In this document: one piece after another, positions 23,415-35,969 of the stretch
Layout of the letters: each line of letters begins with the position of its first letter
How positions within the stretch are numbered: position 1 is the stretch's first letter
Origin: Glandiceps talaboti
Lineage: Eukaryota; Hemichordata; Enteropneusta; Spengelidae
Length of the DNA stretch: 64,000 nucleotides
Assembly (NCBI RefSeq): GCF_964340395.1
Contig: NC_135557.1
Span: 6,179,716-6,243,715, forward strand
Direction: 5' to 3'
Translations under genes and position numbers: made by a program
The notes under the pieces: generated by a model
What the model saw: only the letters and a program-made list of their open reading frames with translations
Database searches by the model: none
What the model was told of the DNA's origin: nothing

Positions 23415-23626
23415 ATGTATATCCTGTGTGTGACGTGTACAGCTAACGCTGACGTCACTTTGTCAGGTGTTAGTTGATATTTGGAATCACCCAATTACCC
23501 CCAAGGATATGATGACAACCTGGAAAAAGTCTGGAATATTGAAGTACCATCTGGATATCGCATTAGTCTCTTTTCTCCGAATTCGATCTGCAGGTGACAG
23601 AAAACTGCGAATACGATTCAGTGCAG
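23415..23626 (+). pseudogene. CUB-domain exon, MASP-like, with stop and frameshift
   Basis: From the ATG at 23415 a hydrophobic leader (M-Y-I-L-C-V-T-C-T-A-N-A) runs into D-V-T-L-S-G-V-S, then TGA at 23475-23477 where CUB domains have glycine ([10 protein letters not shown]). The frame continues as [26 protein letters not shown], and after a one-base shift near 23580 as [15 protein letters not shown] to the donor CAG/GTCAGT. This is the first half of a CUB domain, closest in pattern to complement-activating MASP proteases. Two independent lesions suggest a pseudogene or a damaged allele. Confidence 0.7.
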
Positions 23627-24328
23627 GTCAGTTGGGAAAGGTTCATTGCAGAATTTGATATTTTCAACCCGGAGAAGATCCATGCCATTAACCCCACAGT
23701 CGTAAATAACATCTATGTCATAATTGGAGATTGATGTGAGCAATTTAGTTTATCTCATCTATAGTCATGGCTCAATGTGGACGAGCACGTTTAATTACAT
23801 TTCGAGCATTCTGAGCAATAAATGTATACGCGTGGCAATAGAGGCTATCACAGCCTACCTACTTTCGCTAAACTGTCTATCTGTTTCGACCATTTGGCAT
23901 TTGCAACATTTGATCCAATACCCCAGTATAGTACGACCTCAACGGTTGCCGATGACTATCACTGGCTACATTCGCCGTTCGTAGCAATTGTTTAGCAACC
24001 GTTAAGGGGGTACCGTACATGGCGACCGGACTTAAAACTATAGCAAGCATAATGGCACATTTCCTACAATGCACCGTTGAAGGGCGAACGTTAATTTGAA
24101 TCATTCTGTTATCACCTAGAGCTAGAGAGATTTTGAATTACTTATGTTTATATCATGGCCGGGTAATTTCTCCAGCCCCAGTTGAACCTAAATTTTGGTC
24201 GGGGAATGTATTCTCAGCAGTTCACGTTTATAAAACCATTTATTGCGCAACCAGCAAAAATTATGTTCAGTTCTAGTACTATAAAGTACCGCGATCCTTC
24301 AACACTTTTGCATAATTTGGTTGATTAG

Positions 24329-24500
24329 GTAACTGCAAATAGTGAAGAAATCACAAGACTCTGTGGGAGAAAGGACGAAAATTTACCAAACCCACTTGTA
24401 GACCTTATTGTTTGGTCTCCTAGCAACCGTATGAGAGTGATATTTCGTTCTGACTACTCAAACCCTGAGAAATACATCAAAGCACATTACTATGCAGAAG
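24329..24500 (+). CDS. CUB-domain exon, second half, MASP-like
   Basis: Acceptor TTGATTAG precedes 24329; donor GTAAGA follows 24500, phase 0 in and phase 1 out. It encodes an intact 57-residue CUB half: R-L-C-G-R-K-D, P-N-P-L, W-S-P-S-N-R-M-R-V-I-F-R-S-D-Y-S-N and K-A-H-Y-Y-A-E-G. The S-D-x-S-N and A-H-Y-x-A endings, just before a phase-1 junction that in MASP leads to an EGF exon, support the MASP/C1r type. Since exon 1 is damaged and no EGF, CCP or protease exon could be placed downstream, this exon is probably part of a decaying gene. Confidence 0.7.
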
Positions 24501-25565
24501 GTAAGATTATGTTAAACAATGTTAGGAGTTTCACACCTCTTGAAACAATGATGGTCACACAAAGCTACATTCTAACAATTTCCATTTCCCTTAATACATC
24601 GCTCCAGAGTCTAGCCTGCCATATACCCTAAGGTTTAGCAGGCGAACTTCGACCGTTTTTGACACTAAAATTTTTTGCGATTTTAGAGACTTCGGCTTGT
24701 AATTGTTCTTAGCCACAAATTTTACGACTTATTAAGCCTTTTGCACTGTATATGTACAGTAGAGTATTTTAGTCACTACTTATTTTCACATTTTTGGTTT
24801 CCAGCGAAAATAAGTCCAGATTGACCACAGTATATCAAGCCAGATCTGCCAAATTTTAAACTTCGCTATGGAGAGGGCGCTCAATACATGTACACTTGGT
24901 GACTCAATGTAAGGATAACGAGATGCGTGCAGCTTGTTCCCCTTTTACTAAGGCCAAACAAATAATGTTTCTCGTCCTCGCGGGCGTCATCTAAAATCAC
25001 GTGTGTCACCCTTTTTTTATTTCATTTTGCCGTTTTCGCCAACATCTACTTTCCGTATCGATGGTGAAACCAAACTGTTTGAGAAGTAGAGATGAGAGGC
25101 TGTAAAACAAACAGTTTCCAATGCATGTATTTTACTTTCAGAGTTAAATAAATGTTTAGTAATCGTTCAGGGCAGCTTCAGTGGTAACATCATGTATGTG
25201 ATAGTGTAATTGTTGATGAGTCAGTATGCTTCCCCAACCAACACTCCCACTCAAAATATGGAGGGAGAAAAACGTGTAATTAGATTCCTTACGATGAACT
25301 CAGGATGGTTATGTTTGCTATGGACTGAACTACTTATTAAGATAATTTGCATCAGGAAACTAATAGCGCTCTTGAAGGATCTGTATGGACGCTCCCTGTG
25401 CCTTTGACCCTCTGGTTAGTTTGGCCCAATTCCAGTAGTATGGCACCGGCGTTACTATATACAATATCAACTGCTGAAACCATTTTTCTATTCACTACAA
25501 GGTGGGTACGTATCAATTGTCAGGGTTGGAGTCTGCGATTCATTTATTTCATGTTAACGATCAAC
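24501..25565. other. Downstream of CUB exons, no exon placed
   Basis: EGF, second CUB and CCP exons would be expected for a MASP-like gene. I looked at 25190-25300 and 25330-25505, which hold Cys-containing frames, but each has stops and lacks matching splice sites. Confidence 0.4.
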
Positions 25566-25599
25566 AGGTTGGTTGGTTGGTTGGTTGGTTGGTTGGTCG

Positions 25600-25661
<62 letters not shown>

Positions 25662-25700
25662 CGATCGATCGATCGAGACGGATCGAAATTTGTGATCGAT
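25566..25700. repeat. (GGTT)n/(GATT)n/(GATC)n tetranucleotide tract
   Basis: Tetranucleotide units change from GGTT to GATT to GATC. A GATT tail is also the 3' end of the retrotransposon at 4049-4425, but no retrotransposon sequence is recognised next to this tract. Confidence 0.9.
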
Positions 25701-25799
25701 CGATCGAATCCGCCCTTTCGTTTCCATGGTATCAGAAAAAATATTAACAAATTGAATATATCATATTGTGCACTCTAGTGTAACAATTCTCTTTGAAAT

Positions 25800-26110
25800 G
25801 TATGTTTACATTATGGTCTTTGTATTCCTGTGAAGTAGAATGTTGACTTTAATAAAGGAAGCAAGCTGAGATACTCATGAAGTACTTGTTAACATAATGT
25901 CAAATAAAGACAACAATTATCTCATTGTCTTGTGAATATATCCGGATCAGTGAGTAATCTAAACCGAGAACACGAGGATTACACTTCACACTTGATGTGA
26001 TGACACCTGACTGACAGATACAATGAGAAGATCTTGCGACTCGAAGGACTGTCAAGTGTTTGTATCCTGACGATGTGAAAAAAAGAATACCACTTGAAGG
26101 TAAGAATGGA
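25800..26110 (+). repeat. Dispersed repeat ahead of (GA)n, copy 1
   Basis: Matches 37630-37790 with features such as GGAAGCAAGCTGAGATACTC against GGAAGCAAAGTGAGACACTC, then AAGTACTTGT and a CTTGTGAATAT/CTCGTGAATGT segment. Both copies end a short way before a long (GA)n tract. Confidence 0.6.
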
Positions 26111-26165
26111 CCGTCAGACACGAGATCATGGAGACAGAAAGAGGAGGAGGAATACAAATGATTAT

Positions 26166-26167
26166 TG

Positions 26168-26257
<90 letters not shown>

Positions 26258-26304
26258 GCGAGAGAGAGAGAGAGAGCGAGAGAGAGAGAGAGAGAGAGAG
26301 AGAG
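26166..26304. repeat. (GA)n microsatellite
   Basis: Nearly pure GA tract with a few GC interruptions. The Arg-Glu frames are low-complexity artefacts. Confidence 0.95.
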
Positions 26305-27455
26305 TATGATTAACATGAAGCTCAGTCAAGTTGTGTTTAGCACAATGGTGTGATATGTCACCATATACTCATACACTTCAGTCACTGATACACCTGACTG
26401 AAAGAAAGAAACACAGTTACTCGAGTGAATTGATGCACATTTATTGCAACGAATAGAACACATAAAGTTTTAAATCGTACAGAGAAAGATAATTTTAAAC
26501 AACATGAAATTGAAAATAAAAGCTAAGACTGTTTCATATATCATATTAACATGATATGTATTAACACCTTTAACTAGACACAAAATCTACCCTTAAATGT
26601 GTACGGGATCAACCAGTATCAAGTTGGTTTCATTTTCTAGAATATTAATCCATCCTTGATCCAGGAATCCCTTGTCCAAGGTAGATATGTCATCTTAAAT
26701 ACATCATGTATTAAAACAATTCACCATACACCGCATTATGGTAGGGGAAAAAAATCCCTGGTCCAAGGTAAACATTTAGGTATATCGTATCAACACATCT
26801 TGTATACTGTACGTACAAACATCATCTAAGCAACATTATTTCAAATATCAAATCCGATATCACAGTTTGGTTAATAAAGCCAATATGGACAGTATAATAA
26901 ATTCATAACAATACAAGTTTATACTGTACTAGTATCCAAAACACATTATTTAGTATTTTACACCAATCAAACATCTAGTAAAAGTTAAAAATTGCCCAGT
27001 AACAAAACAATGTGCACATACACTGATATGTACAATTACCACTATGATAATGTTATTACGACAATAAAAATGCTTTATCTTATCCATAATATATTTGGTC
27101 ATATTACAATGATTTACATCTAAACACTTAGCTACTACACATATACAGCGTCAACAGGAATGCAAGCTTCAAATTTCACATAATTTGGTGTATGTAATTA
27201 GTATCAGAAAAAAATGTGTGCTATAAATAGATGGTCTAATTTAAACTAAATAAAAATAGCAACGATTTACACCTAGCTTTGTTTACAACAAAGTAATGAA
27301 ATATAGGACTAGGTGCAGTGCATATAAAATGATTGACAATGAATTTCTAAATCAATCCTTGGTTTAAACTCACTGGCTATAGAAACCTTACCAAGTGGTA
27401 TCCTATAGTGTTGTTACTGAAACAGTATAACAATAGTTGAACACCCTTCCCTAAG

Positions 27456-27486
<31 letters not shown>

Positions 27487-27985
27487 GCAGACAGACAGAC
27501 AGACAGACAAAAACACAAACAAAAAGTATAGTATGTATACTGCTAGCTGTGACATCTTACTGTTATTCATATCAGACACTTTCTTATCAGTCATAATTTA
27601 ATAAAATCCATTGACTTGATTAACGTCACAAACAACTCTGAAATTGTACAAGTAAACTCTATACGTAACTACTACAATACTCAATCACTTTATGAGAAGA
27701 GTTTTAACACCAACACAGATTACTACTTTTTATAGGTTTTCCTGGTTAACATTTTTACGTGACCATTTATATTGATAAGTTTAAATTCACACATTGACGA
27801 CAATCATTACAGAATAGATCAATTGACAATTTGGACTAGTGGTGCAAAATATAACCCAATTTTGATAGTCAATACAACTGTACTGAGACAATTAGTGATA
27901 TATACATACTCTTTGTTCACATTTTTATACGATATGGTATGTATGTATGTATGTATGTATGTATGTATGTATGTATGTATGTATG

Positions 27986-28029
<44 letters not shown>

Positions 28030-28839
28030 TGTGTGTGTGTGTTGTGATTGAATTAAAGTAAAACGTGTTTGTTATAAAATGATCAAACATGGTAGTGATT
28101 TGTGTAGTTGAAATGTAAAATGATCTAGGTGATATTTGTAATATGAAGTATTTTTGTTATAAAATTGGATTCAAGATACTTTAGCTATAAATTCAACAAT
28201 TGGTATTTTATTGGTTTCCAAATAAAGAAATGTTCACGACAAATCTCTATATATGTGGGTAGGTTTAAAATGTGACTTTGTTTTTTTTTATAAATAGATA
28301 AAATATAAGTAAAAAAATTAAATCTGGCTGTGGTATTTCTATACTTATTCAGCCGATCAAGTCAAGAATAGTGCTTTTATTTCTAGTATGACTACGCCCT
28401 TGGCAACAGCTACACGCCAAACAAACGCTCCAAAGTGGTGGGTATTCAAGTGAATAAACATAGATAAAAAAGATGCAAGTATGTCGAGTAACTAAGGTTA
28501 CATTCATAGAAATACTAAAATATCATTTGCTATTGCACATCTAAAACACTGATGAATAATCGTGCAAGTGAATAAGCATCGAAAACAGAGTTCCAAAATT
28601 GGGCATAGCAGCCATGGCTATATGACCACAATGGTGACCAAACCACACCAACAATAATGTTGGTTTCCAATCTGTTTACAAAAGCTAAATTGGGGCATGT
28701 CTTTAAGCCCTTCAAAACTGTGTACCACAGTGACTCTAATTCTTACCCAAATTCTGCAGTTGTGCTACCACGCCGTTTGCGACATTTTCCTTGTATGTTT
28801 TGAGAATAAATGCCAGACTTCTTAATTTATTTTAAGGTT
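26305..28839. other. AT-rich flank 3' of the receptor gene
   Basis: No gene supported. It includes (ACAG)n at 27460-27510 and a (GTAT)n-(GCGT)n-(GT)n tract at 27936-28042. About 27130-27200 carries a minus-strand fragment of the SINE body. If receptor exon 2 is spliced rather than terminated at 28840, a last exon could lie here. Confidence 0.45.
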
Positions 28840-30554
28840 TTATAAACTGTCACCTGTTAATAAAGTGCTAACCATAAACGCCATGGATATCAGAGCTCCT
28901 TGTAGAGAGTTAAACAGTATGACGAAGAAACTCAGTGCTACATTATCAATGAAAGTTTCAACCAAAGCAAGACACCAACTCAGACCCGTTATGATGAATA
29001 ACTTCAAACATAGAATAACCTGCTTCCTCCATCCGCCTACACTGCCGTTGTTAACACTAGTCGAGTTACTTCTAATGGCCTTGATGACAAGGATACCACA
29101 GATGCTGTTGAAGATCATAATAACGCCGATTGGAGCAACGAAAAATGCTAACAATGCAATGCTGTTACGAATCCAACAAACGTTGTCAGTACCATACTCG
29201 ATCCTAAAGTCTATACATTCACATGTATCTATGGCAACTAGTAGCCCAACTACCATGGCAGGTAGACCCCAACCTATCACTAAGTAAGCTATCAAAAACC
29301 TTCTTCCTTGACTTACGTATAATGACTTCTTAACGGAACGAAAGGTGCGACACATATCAAAACTAATGATTGCCATCCAACAGAAAGATGTTAGCCAGGT
29401 GTAGTGAAGGGAAACAGCCAATGGGAAACACACCTCAGAAATGTCACCAATTGCCATGCCAAATAGTAGAAGACACTGCGCAATTAGCAATGATACGACA
29501 AGATTAAAAATCAGTTTCTTAGGGAAGGTATGCATTCGTTTTATTATACAGTAAATAATTGCATTTGCAAGAAGACAGCAGATAGATAGTGCTGAACAAG
29601 CTATAGTAAGCCAAACCAACCACATTTTAACAATATCACTGTCAACATTCATCTCTGGAATGCACACATAGGCATATAGGTCAACCGAAACATAAAATTC
29701 AACAGTTTTGTAAATGGAATCCTCGAAAAGATACACTAACGTGTGGCCCTCAATTTTGTACTCGGAAACATTGAGACGTAAAACTTCAGTATCGTTGCAT
29801 GCAGATATTAAGTCACCATTTGTTGAATTCAACACTGAATTCATATTGGAACTCAAATTACTCGATTTGTCCCCAGCAGTGAAAACATCGACACATTGCA
29901 ACAGAAAGGGGTCAAAAACGCATTTGTTCGGACATAAAATTTGTTGTGATCTTTCACTTGTCGACTTGTCGAGATCTAACAAAACTTCAACACGTGTTTC
30001 CTCAAATGTCGGCATATCAAAGAGAATTGTCAAGGTGTAAGCGTTCCAAGAGAACCCAGGTTGTAATTCCCCTGTTGTGGTTCCACATGTAACAAAATAT
30101 TCGCCATTGCAAATTGCACAATGAATATTTTGGTAAACATATGTAATACCTTCCAAATACTTTGCTACTTCAACTAACGAAAAGTGTGATTTGCACAGTG
30201 CTGTCTGAAATAGACGTTGTGCATCACTGCTGTTAATTGAAGAATTGCACTCACTGATGATATGTGGACTACATAGTCTCACATTTGAGGTGGAATTCCC
30301 CCTCAATACAGGTCGAATATAGCATTCTGAAGAATTGTATATCATATTTGCTACATCTAGAACTTGCCAAAAACTCATATTTATTACTTCGGATACTAGT
30401 TCGTATAGCTTTAGACTACCAAACAACCTGCACTGCCATTGTGCTTTCCATATTTCCATATCTTGTTCAGTCACACCATTACACACTGCACAGAATATAT
30501 TACGGAATACTGTTCCATCTGGACCAGTAACAGGTACGACTCGTAGGGAGTATT
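28840..30554 (-). CDS. Somatomedin-B seven-transmembrane receptor, exon 2
   Basis: Acceptor TACTTCTTTTCAG precedes 30554. Joined to exon 1 (phase 1), it completes a protein of 792 residues. It holds an ectodomain with two C-A-(V/I)-C-N-G motifs (about residues 243 and 367), many N-glycosylation sites, and seven hydrophobic segments (about 532-560, 570-589, 606-625, 641-663, 685-708, 735-756, 762-784). W-G-L-P in TM4 and G-L-S-W in TM6 fit class B/adhesion-type receptors; there is no clear GPS cleavage motif. The chain stops soon after TM7 at L-T-G-D-S-L. A possible donor (ACAG/GTGACA) four codons before the stop means that a tail exon could exist. Confidence 0.85.
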
Positions 30555-30769
30555 CTGAAAAGAAGTACAAAAATACACATAAGTCTTCGAAAGACAGAGC
30601 TAAGCAAGTATTCCAATGTTTAATCTGTCTCTGGTATTCATGGTTTATGCTACAAGTCATTTAAACAGATTATTTCGTAAAATATAATCTAATGGGGAAA
30701 TAATATATTTCTACTGAAAAAAAAAATGGTAGAAGCATGATATGTACACAGTTTTATCAAATTGGATCA

Positions 30770-31050
30770 TACATACATACATACATACATACATACATAC
30801 ATACATACATACATACATACACACACATACATACATACATACATACATACATACATACATACATACATACATACACACATACGTACGTACGTACGTACGT
30901 ACGTACATACAGACACATACATACATACATACATACATACATACATACATACATACACACATACATACATACATACATACATACATACATACATACATAC
31001 ATACATACATACATACACAAATTGACAGACAGACAGACAGACAGACAGAC
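30770..31050. repeat. (CATA)n/(CGTA)n/(ACAG)n in receptor intron
   Basis: A tetranucleotide tract of about 280 bp filling most of the 508-bp intron 30555-31062. Its Tyr-Ile-His-Thr type frames are artefacts, including one that runs on from receptor exon 1. Confidence 0.95.
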
Positions 31051-31062
31051 TGCAATACATAC

Positions 31063-31745
31063 CTTCATCACTAATAGGAGAAATACACTGATTACGAATG
31101 TTGTCATCCCGCCAGTTTTGTGGACATCTTTGCTTCATTGTTACACCTCCATCACGGGTGTGAACACAAACGTCCGTTGGGTGGAACATATTTGTTGTAC
31201 TTTTAGCTGAATGCTGTTGGTCCTGGGGCACATGAGTAGAACTATTTAGTGATGAACCCAAACATAACTCTACGTAGTCATAGCAACAGTCTCCCATTGT
31301 TAAGCAATAAGCATCACAATGGCAGCTCCATGTTCCATATGCAGGTGGACCTTGAAATACGGTGCCGTTACAGATGGGTTGACCTGATTGAGAACTGCAG
31401 GAGTCAAGTCGACGTTCAGTGTAACTATCAAAGCATGCAGCCGTTAAGGCGAACGAACCAAAGTAGTCATTGTAGGAATCGTAAAAATTGAATCTGTTGA
31501 AGCTATTGTTATACCAATCATATTCTAAAAAGTTATTGTCATCATGACCACTGTCGTCAGAATTATTCTGGTCGATTTCGAATCCCGACAAATCAATTTC
31601 ATCAAGGCTGCTGTCTGAGATATCAGACTTATCAAGACTATCGCTATCACTTTGACTTGAACGACATGTTGACACGATTGTCATGACAACGATTGTACAT
31701 AACCACCAGTACCTCAATGGTTGCATCGTGTGTGGCTGGTAAGGA
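31063..31745 (-). CDS. Somatomedin-B seven-transmembrane receptor, exon 1
   Basis: Acceptor TCATTTCAG precedes 31745 and donor GTATGT follows 31063. The ATG at 31726-31724 is chosen since it opens a signal peptide (M-Q-P-L-R-Y-W-W-L-C then a hydrophobic core, about 22 residues) 18 bases inside the exon; the more distal in-frame ATG would lie in the intron. Residues 24-65 are Ser/Asp-rich and acidic. Residues about 98-156 form a somatomedin-B-like domain with C-H-C-D-A-Y-C and G-D-C-C-Y-D-Y. Known somatomedin-B modules are disulfide-rich binding domains. The ligand of this receptor is unknown. Upstream exon(s) are untranslated. Confidence 0.82.
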
Positions 31746-32780
31746 CTGAAATGAGAGAAAAAGACGAAATCGTGAGACAAACCACAAGTAGTGAAAAAAC
31801 ACAGGTTTTGTATTTGTTAACCTTATATCATGCTGATAATATACATTCAGACGCTTGTTTGGCCAGCTTCTACTATGATGTTTGTCATGATTGGTAAGAT
31901 TTGGTGAATCTGTTTTGAAATTCATAATACCCCATACACACAACCCAAGTTGAATGAGTTCAAACCAAAATGTTGGTTGTATACATTGGTCATTTTACGT
32001 CATACCCTGGACATTCTGTCTTATACCAAGGTCAATTCTCATTCATACCCTGGTCATTTTCCGTCACTTCATACAAGTAATCGGAGCCACGTCAAACGCT
32101 CCGGTCAAACACACGCTGTCTGTTACATGTGTGTATCTGTAAACTCGTATTCTCCAAAAACACCTTGGTTGTTATTAAATGTAACTCACAGGCTAGTCGA
32201 CCGAAAGTGTATTTTATGATCGTGTAATTAACCAACCAATTTTTAGATATATGTTTCATACAGGGAAGGCGTGGAATATTCGGCCTGAAAGCTGTATATT
32301 GCGGCGTTACCCTTGACATGCCATACTCGCGTCCATGTGTTTATCACGCGATGAATGTGTTACCGATGATAACATATTACTTTTTTCATATTCGCTAAGT
32401 TTTGATGTTTTGCCGTTATGACAAACGTTGCAGTTCGCATGTGAAATGTTCAAGACAGACATCTCATTAATCACACGGTAGTAAAACATTTTTTAATATT
32501 TCGTTATTTGTGTTGCTCGAATTCATTTCTGTTAGTGATTGATTTTGTTACTGTGTGTACAAAGCTAATCATAAGAGACATGTGTAAGAAATAATAATTG
32601 TACCCCCGATTCACTTTGACGACGAACACTTTTCGAAATCTGTTTTCTTATCACAATCATTTCAGTGATGCTGTTTTACATCTCAACGGTCGCCTATAAG
32701 CAGAAAGAATACTAATGATGATTTATCTAAGGAGAACATTTCAGTTTTAATAAAAATATGTATTGAAGTATATAGAGTGC
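31746..32780. other. Upstream flank of the receptor gene
   Basis: No coding exon seen. The region 31970-32065 holds three imperfect copies of a CATACCCTGG(A/T)CATT-like motif, which may be a short degenerate repeat. A 5'UTR exon and the promoter are expected here. Confidence 0.4.
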
Positions 32781-32930
<150 letters not shown>

Positions 32931-33523
32931 AACACTGGTGGAAAAGAATTACGTTAACCTTAGAGGTGTCCCCTCTATTTGTTACACATATATTCCGTCT
33001 GCAATTTTGAGGAATTTTGCTTCAGGGATATCTTTTGCCATAGAAGACATGTCATGTTTATGTGTGACTAATTCGATCACAACGGTTAACTTTAATTGGC
33101 AGGGCAATCGATTTATTGGGTATATTAAAGGAGCGAGATCAATCTTTCAATGTGGGATTAAATATTAAATTCGTTTAGTTAGGCCCATTCTCTCCTTCTC
33201 CAAGCCTTTCTGACAACACTTGCCAAAATTGAGAAATGTTTCTGACAGCACAATCAATTTCATGTCAGTATAATGTAGTAATATATAGTCAGAGCTATGA
33301 GTACAGAGCCGGTATGTAGTGGTGAAGAATTGTTTTTATTGACACTTTAATGTATTTTAATACCATGCATTTACTATAGCGAAAATTCTTCAGTTTCTCA
33401 ATTTGACATATTTAAATAAACAAAAGAAGAAGAATGTGTATGTAGGGGTACAAAACAGATTCCATTACAAGTAAAATCATTTTTTTTAGGACGAGAACTA
33501 AGGTACCACATAACCCCCCCCCC

Positions 33524-33566
<43 letters not shown>

Positions 33567-35230
33567 AACAACAAAAAACTAATAATTTGGCTGTAGTATC
33601 CTACGTTGAACTATTGATCGATATTGTTCAAAACACTAAATAAGCTCACTTTGTTGAATCTCAAGCTCATCAGATGACTTGGGGATCACTAAATGTCAAA
33701 TTCTACAAGGGTTCCTAACATTAAAATCAAAATTAAACTGTTACAGATCGTTTGAGCTGCGACTCATTTCCAATGTTAACAAGACTGTATCATTTGAACA
33801 TTTGAAATCTGCGTAGTTGAAGCCGAAATTATCGATGCAAAATATCGCATGTCTCGCGGATAGTGTGGCCTAATGCTTCCGCCGAAAGGATACAATTTGT
33901 GATTTGTCGACCCTTCGACAAAACTTTTCAATAAATGTTAAAATCCAAAGTGTCATCAGCTACAGCAGCTGTTTATAGGTATTACTAGTTATTTTGAATA
34001 TATTTGTACAGTCTCAGGTTTTTATCTACAATAGCATCAAATTTACGTGGTTTCCGAGGAAATTTTTGGAAAAAAAAGCTGAGGACGGGGGGTTAAATTT
34101 TACCCAAAAATGCTACCCACACTCATCAGACGGCAAACAAAGAATTTAATAGATGGCACATAATTCAATAAAACTTATATTATTGGTCAAAATGTTATTT
34201 TAGGACGTGCAAATGCCAATTTTTGTTTTAAATTAAAACAATCACGCGAGGAATGGTCACTTTGTTCTATAGTACGTAATATAAATTTGTTGGCGAAAAT
34301 ATAAGAGGAGATTATTATTAATATGGTTATTTTGAGCAAATTCTGAATCTAGGTATTCAATGCAGTTAAGGTCGGATCATTGTTGTCTTTGTAATGTGTT
34401 CTTAGTAACTGGGGTATACATTTTTCAAGCAGACAACTAACAATATACAAAGTGAAAATTGTTAAAATGCCAAATTAGGCATTCCATGAGTTAACTTGAG
34501 ATATATTGTCTGTCTACATTTAGTAGAGTAACAGGTTGAAATCATGGGACATAAAATTCAATTTCATTGGATTTAACTTTGTACCATGATACTATTTGTA
34601 CAGCTAAACATATATATGTTTACTCATTTGTGATTCAATACTGTTCAGCGTGTATGACATTATAAGTAAGTCGTTCTATCTAACAAAAAAAGTTCAACAT
34701 ATTTTAGATTCAGCTGTAAATGTTTATAATGATGCTTTTTGTTCAATTGCATCAACATTTAACCCACCAAAATCTATCTAGGGTCGTATTTATTTGTTTC
34801 AACTATAAATAACTCCCCTAAATAAGTCACCGATAACACAATATTCTTGAATTATTTATTAAACATATCATTTCTGACAAATGTATCAAAAAACCCTTTT
34901 TAAATGAACATATATCATCAATGGTACTGAACAGGTCTGTATAACAATCTAACTCAACATATGCACACCGAATATTATCGCAACCCGACACCAGTTTCAG
35001 AGAAGTTGGCAATCCAAAAAAAGGTGACGAATATGGCTGACGGTACGGCAACGGATATTCCGCCGTACTAAAGCTCCATTTTGGCTCTCACTGACAGCGG
35101 AGTTAAAGAAAAAGAGTTGTAGTAGATTGTGCTATTAGACTAGTCTTTTTTTAATTCATACAAACATTCTAGACCTAACTGTCTAGAATATAACCCCCAA
35201 CTATGTGATTTATCAAGAAGTACCGGAGTA
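32931..35230. other. AT-rich intergenic stretch
   Basis: No supported gene. A 76-residue plus-strand frame at 32938-33168 and a 74-residue minus-strand frame at 34827-35051 have no recognised domain. A C8-A45 homopolymer lies at 33518-33564. Confidence 0.45.
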
Positions 35231-35344
35231 AACTCATCACGAATGTAATGTTACAGTACATTTCCATATTATAGCTACTACATTTACAAAACAGAGCCAG
35301 TCAAAATAGATAAATCCCAAAATCATGCTATCTGCATTACGTAT

Positions 35345-35460
35345 ATGAAATATATTCTTAACAAATAACTTACATCTTGCTTGATGGAATTCTGGCGGAA
35401 ATGGCTTACAGTCCATGCGAATATGAAAACTAAACTTAAAGTTATGGAAATCGACTTCAG
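35345..35460 (-). other. Possible exon end, member 1 of a duplicated pair
   Basis: On the minus strand, D-C-K-P-F-P-P-E-F-H-Q-A-R runs to a strong donor (AGAT/GTAAGTTA) near 35372. The last 45 coding bases and the first 25 intron bases match 35810-35880. This could be an exon of an unrecognised Cys-containing protein; coding status is uncertain. Confidence 0.3.
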
Positions 35461-35814
35461 ATGACACAGACTGACCTATCAGTTATAACTATAGCATTTT
35501 ATCATTTTGATGAGTTAGAGAAATCAGTATCTTGCTTTTCATTTTATAACACTATAAATATTTTTTGAAAGGAGGGAATATTTGCCTGCTAAGGTAGTAA
35601 ACGTAGTAGCTGTTAACTAAATATTCTTTAAACTTGGTTTCTTGCCCACGTAGATTTCATGGACCTTTACACCGAAATATTGGCCAAAATGCCTCAAACA
35701 AACAAGCAACACACAAACAAGCAAACACACAAATTTAACACGCGAACACAACTGGATTTCAAGTTTCGAGACTACATTCACAATTATGTATATTGATAAG
35801 GACGGAGTTCGAAA

Positions 35815-35960
35815 TAATTAAAATATTTTCTTAACAAATAACTTACATTTTGCTTGATTGAATTGTGGTGGACACTGCTGACAGCTCTATCTTCCCTCGC
35901 TGTATAGAATACTACCGATAAGCTGTGATTCATGCACTGCATCAGCCACAAACCGAATGA
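35815..35960 (-). other. Possible exon end, member 2 of a duplicated pair
   Basis: In the equivalent frame it reads C-Q-Q-C-P-P-Q-F-N-Q-A-K before the same donor, AAAT/GTAAGTTATTTG. The conserved frame C-x-x-(C/F)-P-P-x-F-x-Q-A suggests paralogous exons about 460 bp apart. No flanking exon could be joined. Confidence 0.3.
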
Positions 35961-35969
35961 TGACAAAGT

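Noticed and set aside
25190-25505. EGF, second CUB or CCP exon of the MASP-like gene
   Set aside because: Cys-containing frames (for example around V-D-E-S-V-C-F-P-N) have stops and no matching phase-1 splice sites.
28865-30664. Plus-strand frames opposite receptor exon 2
   Set aside because: They are antisense shadows of a well-supported seven-transmembrane exon.
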